Assembly (NCBI GenBank): GCA_031292255.1
Contig: JARLHN010000026.1
Location: 1-45,859 of the forward strand
Direction: 5' to 3'
Origin: Oryzomonas sp.
GTDB lineage: Bacteria > Desulfobacterota > Desulfuromonadia > Geobacterales > Pseudopelobacteraceae
DNA: 45,859 nt
Positions 1 through 6,418 of this stretch are shown here, one piece after another (within the stretch, counting starts at the first letter, position 1; every line of letters begins with the position of its first letter). A program made the translations under genes and the position numbers. The notes under the pieces were generated by a model. That model saw only the letters and a program-made list of their open reading frames with translations. It made no database searches and was not told the origin of the DNA.

Positions 1-305
1 AACGAGATCGGCAGGTTGGCCGGGGCGGCCCATGTGTAAGGGGTCAGGTTGACGGTCGAGATGGTGTGGTTCCAAAGCGGAGCAGGCACGCCGCCGGTAT
101 TCGCCTGCGCATTATGCGGGGTGTGGCAGAAGATGCAAACCCGCTGGTAATCGTCTTGATTGTAGGAGCCGATGGTCGCGCCAAGATACGTGATATCATG
201 GAACGAACCATTGACACCTGTTTGCGGTGAGGTGCCGGCCATTGCGATACTCGCAAATGAAGCCAGAGCACCTACGACAAGGATGCTAATTAGTTTTTTC
301 ACCAT
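1..305 (-). CDS. exported c-type cytochrome, partial (5' part only)
   Basis: The reading frame starts at an ATG at 305-303, preceded by AAAGGA, and runs off the left edge after 101 codons. The first ~23 residues are a clear Sec signal peptide (two lysines, a hydrophobic stretch, then AMAG), so the product is exported. After the signal comes a CIFCH heme-binding site in the context CIFCHTPHNA, the form seen in the doubled-CxxCH/multiheme cytochromes that Geobacter-type bacteria use for extracellular electron transfer (family knowledge). Only one heme site lies inside the window, so heme number, length and subfamily cannot be stated. A long AT-rich leader with several palindromes lies upstream. 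Confidence 0.75.
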   Translation of the reverse strand, partial: MVKKLISILVVGALASFASIAMAGTSPQTGVNGSFHDITYLGATIGSYNQDDYQRVCIFCHTPHNAQANTGGVPAPLWNHTISTVNLTPYTWAAPANLPIS

Positions 306-499
306 TCCTTTGTCTCCATTTTTAATGGGTTTCTGTTACTCCTCAGGGCTTTGCCCACGTGTTCAGGAACCACGATGCCTGCCATTGCCGGCAAAAGACA
401 TGGCAGCGTGATCAGAGGCAAAAATCTTCTCACTTTCATTCCATTCACAGCATTTGCGCTGCTTGGTTTTGTTACTGCGTTTTCTTCTCGATATCGCAT
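299..499 (-). CDS. possible small leader ORF overlapping the cytochrome start
   Basis: This is a 66-codon frame whose TGA overlaps the cytochrome ATG region, as in translational coupling. An internal ATG at 439-437 would give a hydrophobic N-terminus. An unusually complete Shine-Dalgarno (AAAGGAGGTGAT, 516-527 on the minus strand) lies upstream, but it is 13 bases before a different ATG at 506 (47-codon frame, ending at 363) and further still from this one. No family is recognised. It may only be untranslated leader; the strong Shine-Dalgarno is the main reason for listing it. Confidence 0.22.
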   Translation of the reverse strand: MRYREENAVTKPSSANAVNGMKVRRFLPLITLPCLLPAMAGIVVPEHVGKALRSNRNPLKMETKEW

Positions 500-585
500 A
501 ACTCATTGGTTTAAAATCACCTCCTTTCAAAATGGAATAAATCATCACTTCAAAAAACCACTGTGATGACATTGTCCCCCTCGAT

Positions 586-625
586 GTATACGGTATACGG
601 CATATGGCGAGTGACTCGGCCATAT
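586..625. promoter_or_regulatory. two adjacent palindromes, possible operator
   Basis: GTATAC occurs twice, separated by one G (586-598). Directly beside it is a near-perfect inverted repeat with outer arms ATATGGC and GCCATAT (602-608, 619-625) and inner GAGT/ACTC. They lie about 60-110 bases upstream of the strong Shine-Dalgarno that leads into the cytochrome gene, a plausible place for regulator binding. The protein that binds is unknown. Confidence 0.35.
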
Positions 626-931
626 CGCTGAATACGGGTCGCCATTTCGCGTAGCTAAAGATATCATCGTCACAATCAATGTCATCTCGTCCGCCATATT
701 GATTTTATAAATACCTGATTTTTTATATATTCAGATTAATACATTAAATCCTGGCTTTTTTGGCTCGAAAATTTCACGGTATTTTTGCTGGTTCGTATGT
801 TTCTCGAGCTATAAACATGCCTAAAATATATAATTTCGTTTATAGATATTCTTATATACTTATCACTTTTTCTTATATCTATTGGGTTCAAGCACTTACG
901 CAGATTTCAGGTGATTGGTGACGGTCATTTT

Positions 932-968
932 TAATGTGGACGCATTATAGAATCCACTGTCCAGTGGA
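932..968. promoter_or_regulatory. two inverted repeats just upstream of the LysR gene
   Basis: TAATG-N6-CATTA (932-947) and TCCACTG-TC-CAGTGGA (953-968) lie within 51 bases of the LysR start. LysR proteins commonly bind interrupted palindromes next to their own promoter (family knowledge), so autoregulation is a reasonable inference. Confidence 0.4.
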
Positions 969-982
969 CTGGGGCGAGCACT

Positions 983-1876
983 ATGGAAACGAGATATCTG
1001 AAGACTCTGTTGGAGGTGCTGAAAAGCGGGAGCTTTTCCCGGGCGGCTGATGTTCTCAATGTTACTCAGTCGGCGGTTTCCCAGCGAATCAGATTTATGG
1101 AGGAGCAGTACGGGGTGTCACTGATTGATCGAGCCGGAACTGCGATTACTGCCACCGAGGCCGGCAGCACAGTTTTAAAAAATGCTCAACAGATCCTGGC
1201 GTTGGAAAAGGAGCTTGATGATGAGTTGAAGGGGCTCAAAACAACGTCTAAGTTTTCCGTGGGATGCACACCTACATTCGGGGTTGTCTACCTACCCAAA
1301 GTGCTCAGCCTGTTTTTTCTAGCTAATTCCGAAGAGTCGCGAATCAAGTCATATGTTAACACCCCTGGGATGGTGCTGAAAGGTGTGTTGGGGAATGAGT
1401 ACGACATCGCCGTCATAGAGCATTGCTTAGAACTGGATTTTTCCGATGTCATCGCAATCTCCCTACCGCCGGACGATCTGGCAATCGTTTCCGCTCCATC
1501 CATGGGTCTTGCCAAAGGGACTCTCACTCTTTCGGAGTTGCTTGAACAACGTCTAATAAGCAGGCGTGAGGGATGCAGTTCCCGATGCCTCCTAGAAAAC
1601 AACCTGGCAAAATATGGAAAGAATCTTGACGACTTCCACAGCATCGTCGTCCATGACGACCTAAACATGACTATTCAGACTACTCTGTTGGGGCTGGGAT
1701 TGGCGTTTGTTTCCAGAAGCCTGGTCAGGGAATACATAGAAAAAGGCAAACTGCTTGAACATGTTGTAGAAGGGTTTTCCTGCTTCCGGTCGAGATCAAT
1801 CGTCTTCAAACGGAATCATCATGACAGCAAATGTTTTACGAGTTTTATAAAATGTGTGGAGGGGCTCATGGCCTGA
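983..1876 (+). CDS. LysR-family transcriptional regulator
   Basis: The 297-residue product has the usual LysR length. Residues ~1-60 form the winged helix-turn-helix, with the typical GSFSRAADVLNVTQSAVSQ stretch and a following wing. Residues ~88-295 fit the periplasmic-binding-protein-like effector domain. The gene is divergent from the cytochrome gene and separated from it by an operator-rich region, so one or both may be targets, but nothing in the sequence names the effector. The ATG at 983 gives a complete HTH. The next gene is on the same strand but more than 200 bases away with its own promoter, so it is probably a separate unit. Confidence 0.9.
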   Translation: METRYLKTLLEVLKSGSFSRAADVLNVTQSAVSQRIRFMEEQYGVSLIDRAGTAITATEAGSTVLKNAQQILALEKELDDELKGLKTTSKFSVGCTPTFGVVYLPKVLSLFFLANSEESRIKSYVNTPGMVLKGVLGNEYDIAVIEHCLELDFSDVIAISLPPDDLAIVSAPSMGLAKGTLTLSELLEQRLISRREGCSSRCLLENNLAKYGKNLDDFHSIVVHDDLNMTIQTTLLGLGLAFVSRSLVREYIEKGKLLEHVVEGFSCFRSRSIVFKRNHHDSKCFTSFIKCVEGLMA

Positions 1877-2014
1877 CCGTTTGATGCGTCTTGAGTTCTC
1901 GGTGCCAAGCGGAGAGCCCTTTTTAAACCTTTGCAGCAGACAGGAATCATAAGCTATCCATTTTGGCCACATTATTTTTCCTGCAACAACCCCTGCAAAA
2001 CAATCGCCGGCAAC

Positions 2015-2032
2015 TGTGCCAATAGTTGCACA
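2015..2032. promoter_or_regulatory. palindromic site 1, likely operator of the sigma-54 regulator
   Basis: TGTGCCAATAGTTGCACA is an inverted repeat (TGTGC-N8-GCACA) upstream of the sigma-54 activator gene. A close relative with the same 8-base spacer (14 of 18 bases equal) lies just after that gene at 4408-4425. Site 1 overlaps the -35 hexamer of a candidate sigma-70 promoter, which fits autorepression by the activator. Confidence 0.55.
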
Positions 2033-2054
2033 CTTTCTTTTTTTAGTATATTAT
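2026..2054 (+). promoter_or_regulatory. candidate sigma-70 promoter of the sigma-54 regulator
   Basis: TTGCAC (2026-2031), 17 bases, TATTAT (2049-2054). The predicted start lies ~30 bases before the Shine-Dalgarno AAGGA and the ATG at 2094. Palindromic site 1 overlaps its -35 element. Confidence 0.45.
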
Positions 2055-2093
2055 CCCATCAACATTATTCCAGAAATTCCAAGGAACATCGCC

Positions 2094-4400
2094 ATGGAAC
2101 CGATCATAACCTTCAAGGAGCGCTGTCGGCTCTGCTATTCCTGCGTGCGCAGCTGTCCGGTCAAAGCCATCAAGGTAGATAACGGCTTTGCCCAGATCAT
2201 GTACGATCGCTGCATCGGCTGCGGCAACTGCCTGAGCTGTCCGCAACAGGCCAAGGCCGTGGTGGACAGAATGGGACAGACCCAGGAGTTGCTGACCTCG
2301 GGCCAGCCTGTCGTGGCCGTACTGGGGTGTTCTTATCCGGCGTTTTTTCACTCCATAACGCCCGGTCAGTTGGTGGCCGCACTGAAAAATCTTGGCTTTT
2401 GCGAGGTGCATGAGGGGGCCTACGGCGCCCGCATGATTGCCGACAGTTACAAAATGCTGCGGACCGGACAGCCGCTGATCTCTTCCCATTGCCCGGCGGT
2501 CGTCAGCCTGATCGAACGCCATTTTCCCAAATTGATTCCGAACCTGGCGGCTGTCGTATCGCCCATGATCGCCATGGGACGATTTATCAAGGGCATTCTC
2601 GGCACCGAAACCAAAGTCATCTATATCAGCACCTGTATTGCCGGCAAATTCGAGGTACAGGCGGCCGAATCGTCCAACGCAATAGACGTCGTTCTCACCT
2701 ACCGCGAGATCGACAAGTTTTTCAAGAGTCGCGGCATCAACCCTGCATCGTTGGCGGAAGCGCCGTTCGACGGACTTGACCCGGGCAACGCACGCTTATT
2801 CACCCTGACCGGAGGACCGCTCAAGGTCTTCGATATTGAACCGGACTTTCTGGATACCGATATCATCTCCGCCGAGGGTGAAAATCACGCCATCAATATC
2901 ATTCGCGACCTGGCCACGGGCAGCATTTCTCCTTCCTTCGTGGATTTGCGGCTCTGCGACGGGGGCTGCGTCGATGGCCCTGCCCGCGACCATACGCTCA
3001 ACCATTTTTTCAAACGCAAACTGATCGTCAACTACAACAACAGCACTCTTTCCTATACTACGGCACCGCACTACCGCTCGACGGCATCGATGCCCGACCT
3101 GGTGCGCCCTTATTCCGACAAGTCACGCAAACTGCCGAGCCCGGGCAAGGACGACATCAAACGCATCCTGCATTCCACGAACAAGTTTACGCAAAGCGAT
3201 GAGCTCAACTGCCGCGCATGCGGCTACAACACCTGCCGCGAACATGCCGTGGCGGTTTTCCAGGGATTGGCGGACCTTGAGATGTGCCTTCCCCACAATT
3301 TACAGCAGGTCGAGGATGACCGTGGACGGCTGATGCAGAAGTATGAATTGATCCGGCGCGAACTGGACCGGCAGCTCGGCGACGACCCGATAGTGGGGAA
3401 TGACAGCAAGATCCTGGAGGTCCTGGAACTGATCCGCCAAGTGGGGCCGACACCGACCACTGTTCTCATCAGGGGCGAGACCGGCACCGGCAAGGAATTG
3501 ACGGCACGGGCCATCCACCGCCTGAGCCTGCGTAACGATAAGCCGCTGGTAACGGTCAACTGCACGACCATCACCGATTCCCTGCTGGAGAGCGAACTGT
3601 TCGGCCACAAAAAAGGAGCATTCACCGGCGCCATCGGGGAAAAGAAGGGACTCTTCGAAGCGGCTAACGGCGGCACGATCTTTCTGGATGAAATCGGAGA
3701 CATCACGCCCAAACTGCAGGCGGAGCTGTTGCGCGTACTCGACCTGGGCGAGGTGCGGCCTGTGGGAGGGGCTATTCCCAAAAAGGTGGACGTGCGCCTG
3801 ATTGCCGCCACCAACAAGGATCTGGAACAGGGCATTCGCGAAGGATGGTTCCGCGAGGATCTCTACTACCGTCTGAATGTCTTCAACATCCATCTTCCGC
3901 CGCTGCGCAACAGGCAAGAGTCCATTCCAAGCCTGACCGAGCACTTCCTCGACAAGGCCCGCAAAAAACTGAACAAGAATATCGCCGGGATCGAAGAGCG
4001 GGCCGTCAAGGCCATGCAGCACTACCCCTGGCCCGGCAATATCCGTGAGATGCAAAATGTCATCGAACGCTCCTCGGTCCTTACCAAAGGCACCATCATC
4101 AGACTGGAAAACCTTCCCACCATCTTTGCCGACACATACGAACGGTGCAGCAATGGAGAGGTCAATCGGCGCCAGGCCTCTTTCAAGGCCGAGCGGGAGC
4201 TGCAAGTAGGCCGCACCGAAAAAAACCTGATCCAGCGCTATCTCGAAGAAACCGGCGGTAACGTGGCCAAGGCGGCCAGACTGGCCAATATTCCCCGCCG
4301 GACCTTTTACCGCCTCCTGGAAAAACATGGCCTGGACATCGCACAACGGGTGCGGACAAAATCGGCGATTCAGGATGACTCGGAAAGTGTGTATTTTTGA
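2094..4400 (+). CDS. sigma-54 activator with ferredoxin and H-cluster-like sensor
   Basis: The product has 768 residues from the ATG at 2094 (AAGGA 8 bases upstream; the frame is open further 5' but without a comparable signal). Domains in order: two ferredoxin-type 4Fe-4S motifs (residues ~10-60); an iron-only-hydrogenase large-subunit-like region (~70-300); an FeS domain with C373, C376, C381 and C398; a sigma-54 AAA+ domain with intact Walker A (GETGTGKE from G461) and GAFTGA loop (508-513); and a Fis-type HTH (~720-750). The four cysteines that bind the hydrogenase H-cluster appear conserved: C133 (SSHCP), C181 (STCIAGKFE), C288 and C292 (LCDGGC). The cysteine used for proton transfer in true hydrogenases is His132, and the lysine three residues after the second ligand is replaced. 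It is therefore more likely a redox or H2/CO/NO sensor than an enzyme (inference). Likely targets are itself and the next gene. Confidence 0.88.
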   Translation: MEPIITFKERCRLCYSCVRSCPVKAIKVDNGFAQIMYDRCIGCGNCLSCPQQAKAVVDRMGQTQELLTSGQPVVAVLGCSYPAFFHSITPGQLVAALKNLGFCEVHEGAYGARMIADSYKMLRTGQPLISSHCPAVVSLIERHFPKLIPNLAAVVSPMIAMGRFIKGILGTETKVIYISTCIAGKFEVQAAESSNAIDVVLTYREIDKFFKSRGINPASLAEAPFDGLDPGNARLFTLTGGPLKVFDIEPDFLDTDIISAEGENHAINIIRDLATGSISPSFVDLRLCDGGCVDGPARDHTLNHFFKRKLIVNYNNSTLSYTTAPHYRSTASMPDLVRPYSDKSRKLPSPGKDDIKRILHSTNKFTQSDELNCRACGYNTCREHAVAVFQGLADLEMCLPHNLQQVEDDRGRLMQKYELIRRELDRQLGDDPIVGNDSKILEVLELIRQVGPTPTTVLIRGETGTGKELTARAIHRLSLRNDKPLVTVNCTTITDSLLESELFGHKKGAFTGAIGEKKGLFEAANGGTIFLDEIGDITPKLQAELLRVLDLGEVRPVGGAIPKKVDVRLIAATNKDLEQGIREGWFREDLYYRLNVFNIHLPPLRNRQESIPSLTEHFLDKARKKLNKNIAGIEERAVKAMQHYPWPGNIREMQNVIERSSVLTKGTIIRLENLPTIFADTYERCSNGEVNRRQASFKAERELQVGRTEKNLIQRYLEETGGNVAKAARLANIPRRTFYRLLEKHGLDIAQRVRTKSAIQDDSESVYF

Positions 4401-4407
4401 CCACACG

Positions 4408-4425
4408 CGTGCCAATTTGTGCACA
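4408..4425. promoter_or_regulatory. palindromic site 2, candidate upstream activator sequence
   Basis: CGTGCCAATTTGTGCACA contains GTGC-N8-GCAC and matches site 1. Its centre lies about 120 bases upstream of the start predicted from the -24/-12 promoter at 4510, the usual distance for a sigma-54 enhancer. A second inverted repeat, TTGCC-ACAC-GGCAA, follows at about 4429-4442. Confidence 0.55.
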
Positions 4426-4509
4426 TTTTTGCCACACGGCAATGTCGGCCGATTCTTTATTAGTCGGTAACATACTGATATTATTAGATGATTTTATGTA
4501 TACTCTATT

Positions 4510-4526
4510 TTGGCATGGATATGGCA
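4510..4526 (+). promoter_or_regulatory. candidate sigma-54 (-24/-12) promoter
   Basis: TTGGCATGGATATGGCA has GG at 4512-4513 and GC at 4524-4525, exactly ten bases apart as sigma-54 requires. The -24 half (TTGGCA) is good; the -12 half (TGGCA instead of TTGCA) has one mismatch. It lies between the sigma-54 activator gene and the RHH gene, ~63 bases before the RHH start. Confidence 0.55.
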
Positions 4527-4588
4527 TAGGATTGCTGATCATTCCTTAAGCGTCGTCATATCACACACATAAAATGGAGGGACACAAA

Positions 4589-4777
4589 ATGGGCAGAATG
4601 AGAGAAAATCCGCGTTACAACGTAATTTCGATGAGAATCAGCGACGAAGAACGTGAACACCTGGAACACCTGATGAGCACGACCCAAAAGAGCGTATCCG
4701 ATATCATGCGCGAAGCCATGGAGTACTTCTCGGCCAAATACGAACTGCAGGCGAACCTGAAGCGGAAGGCAGCCTAA
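4589..4777 (+). CDS. ribbon-helix-helix (CopG/Arc-like) DNA-binding protein
   Basis: The start is taken as the ATG at 4589 because GGAGG (4576-4580) lies 8 bases before it; an earlier in-frame ATG at 4574 overlaps that site. The 62-residue protein has a short beta strand (YNVISMRIS) followed by two helices, EEREHLEHLM and SVSDIMREAMEYF, the pattern of ribbon-helix-helix repressors. No toxin gene follows; a terminator does. It therefore looks like a free-standing regulator under the control of the upstream sigma-54 activator (inference). Targets are unknown. Confidence 0.7.
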   Translation: MGRMRENPRYNVISMRISDEEREHLEHLMSTTQKSVSDIMREAMEYFSAKYELQANLKRKAA

Positions 4778-4800
4778 TTCCTTCGTTCCGCAAACGCACA

Positions 4801-4834
4801 AAAGGCGGGGAAGCCAATCCCCCGCCTTTGTTTT
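4801..4834. terminator. bidirectional terminator between the RHH gene and rng
   Basis: Stem AAAGGCGGGG (4801-4810) pairs with CCCCGCCTTT (4820-4829), followed by GTTTT. It serves the RHH gene on the plus strand and can also end rng transcription on the minus strand. Confidence 0.85.
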
Positions 4835-4855
4835 ACAGCGCATGGGCGCAGCCGG

Positions 4856-6382
4856 TCAATTAACCAGGATTTCGAACTGTTCCTGGTGAAAGCCGGGCTT
4901 GGCCCGCACGGTAATGCGCTTCTTGAAGCGTTTCTCCAACTCCTCAAGGCCGCGCCGTTCTTCATCGTAGAGCAGGTCCGCCACCTGGGGGTGGACCGAC
5001 ACCGTTGCCTTGGCCCCCTTGATGTCCAGCATCTCGCGCCGCAACTCCCGGAAAATCTCATGACAAACCGTGATCTTTGATTTGATGTAGCCGCGGCCCT
5101 CACAGTAGGGGCATGGCTCGCACATCATCCTGCCGATGCTTTCCCGCACACGCTTACGCGTCATCTCCACCAGGCCCAACTCGGAGATCTTGAGGATATT
5201 GCTCTTTGACTTATCCCCTTTGAGGGCTTCCTCCAGCGCGGTGAAAACCTTGTCCCGGTTGACCTCTTTTTCCATATCGATAAAATCGATGATGATAATG
5301 CCGCCGATATTGCGCAGCCGGAGCTGATAGGCGATTTCCTTGACCGCTTCCAGGTTGGTCTTGAGGATGGTGTCCTCAAGATTATGTTTACCCACGAAAC
5401 GTCCGGTGTTGACGTCGATGGCGGTCAGCGCTTCGGTCTGTTCGATGATGATATAGCCGCCGCTCTTCAGCCAGACCTTTCTGCCCAGCGCCCGGCTGAT
5501 CTCCACCTCCAGGCCGAAATGGTCAAAAATCGGCTCTTCATCGTCGTACAGCTCAATGGAATACTTCATCTTGGGCATGAAAGTGGTGATGAACTGGACG
5601 ATCCGGTCAAAATCCGGCTTCGAGTCCACAATAATCTTGTCCACATGCTCGGTAACGATGTCGCGCACTACCTTCTGGACGACATCGAGGTCCGAATGGA
5701 CCAGGGAGGGGGCCGAGGCCTTTTCCTTGCGCTTGGCGATCTCGGACCACAACGTCGAGAGGTACTGCATGTCCGACAGCAGATCCTCCTCGCTCTTCCC
5801 TTCCGAGACCGTCCTGACTATAAAGCCCGAACCGCTCTGCTTGAGGCGGTCAACGATTTCCCGCAGTCTCTCCCGCTCCGCCTCATCCTCGATACGGCGG
5901 GAGATGCCCACATGGTCCACCGTCGGCATATACACCAAGTGGCGTCCCGGCAGGGAGATATGGGAGGTGATGCGCGCCCCCTTGGTGCCTATCGGCTCCT
6001 TGGAGATCTGGACCAACAGCTCCTGCCCCTCCTGAAGCAACTCTTCGATGGGGTGCAACGGCCTGAAATCGGGATGTGCCGATTCCGGCTGCTCACCGTT
6101 GCCGGAGTCATGCTCCTTTTTGCCCTCGTCCAGAAGCGACTCGTACTCCTCAATGGCGTCGAAGACATCCGCCACATACAAAAATGCCGCCTTCTCCAAG
6201 CCAATATCCACAAACGCGGCCTGCATTCCGGGCAACACCCTGATGACCCGTCCCTTGTAGATGTTGCCGACAATACCACGTTCGCGGCTTCGCTCGATGT
6301 AGAGTTCGGCAATGGTGCCGTTTTCAATCAGTGCGATGCGCGTCTCGTGGGAGGCGGCATTGATAACCAGTTCAGCTCCCAT
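4856..6382 (-). CDS. rng: ribonuclease G (RNase E/G family)
   Basis: The 508-residue endoribonuclease acts in rRNA 5' maturation and mRNA decay. The N-terminal S1 domain (~35-125) holds the GNIYKGRVIRVLPGMQAAFVDIG-type start. The DNase-I-like catalytic part contains the metal-binding aspartates D323 (AIDVN) and D366 (IIDFIDM), 43 residues apart as in E. coli RNase E. A CPYC zinc-link motif follows near residue 425. The length and lack of a long C-terminal scaffold fit RNase G rather than RNase E. It lies 36 bases downstream of the radical SAM gene on the same strand, probably co-transcribed. A ~20-residue acidic insert within the S1 region (EEGKKEHDSGNGEQ-like) is the only unusual part. Confidence 0.93.
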   Translation of the reverse strand: MGAELVINAASHETRIALIENGTIAELYIERSRERGIVGNIYKGRVIRVLPGMQAAFVDIGLEKAAFLYVADVFDAIEEYESLLDEGKKEHDSGNGEQPESAHPDFRPLHPIEELLQEGQELLVQISKEPIGTKGARITSHISLPGRHLVYMPTVDHVGISRRIEDEAERERLREIVDRLKQSGSGFIVRTVSEGKSEEDLLSDMQYLSTLWSEIAKRKEKASAPSLVHSDLDVVQKVVRDIVTEHVDKIIVDSKPDFDRIVQFITTFMPKMKYSIELYDDEEPIFDHFGLEVEISRALGRKVWLKSGGYIIIEQTEALTAIDVNTGRFVGKHNLEDTILKTNLEAVKEIAYQLRLRNIGGIIIIDFIDMEKEVNRDKVFTALEEALKGDKSKSNILKISELGLVEMTRKRVRESIGRMMCEPCPYCEGRGYIKSKITVCHEIFRELRREMLDIKGAKATVSVHPQVADLLYDEERRGLEELEKRFKKRITVRAKPGFHQEQFEILVN

Positions 6383-6418
6383 ACCATCAGTCTCCGTCTA
6401 TGTAAAATGTATTTAAAA

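Larger units (their letters stand above)
306..982. other. AT-rich intergenic region between divergent genes
   Basis: About 680 bases separate the divergent cytochrome and LysR genes. Apart from the doubtful leader ORF I see no convincing gene. The stretch 660-930 is very AT-rich. Several palindromes (listed separately) suggest operators. No riboswitch fold I recognise is present. Confidence 0.6.

Noticed and set aside
306-500. GEMM-type riboswitch upstream of the cytochrome
   Set aside because: These riboswitches precede cytochromes in Geobacter, and a GGGCAAAGCCC string occurs, but the second conserved GACGCAAAGCC-like element and the expected paired stems are absent.
4510-4545. Alternative -24/-12 element TGGCATAGGATTGC at 4522
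   Set aside because: GG to GC is nine bases; the overlapping element at 4510-4526 has correct spacing.
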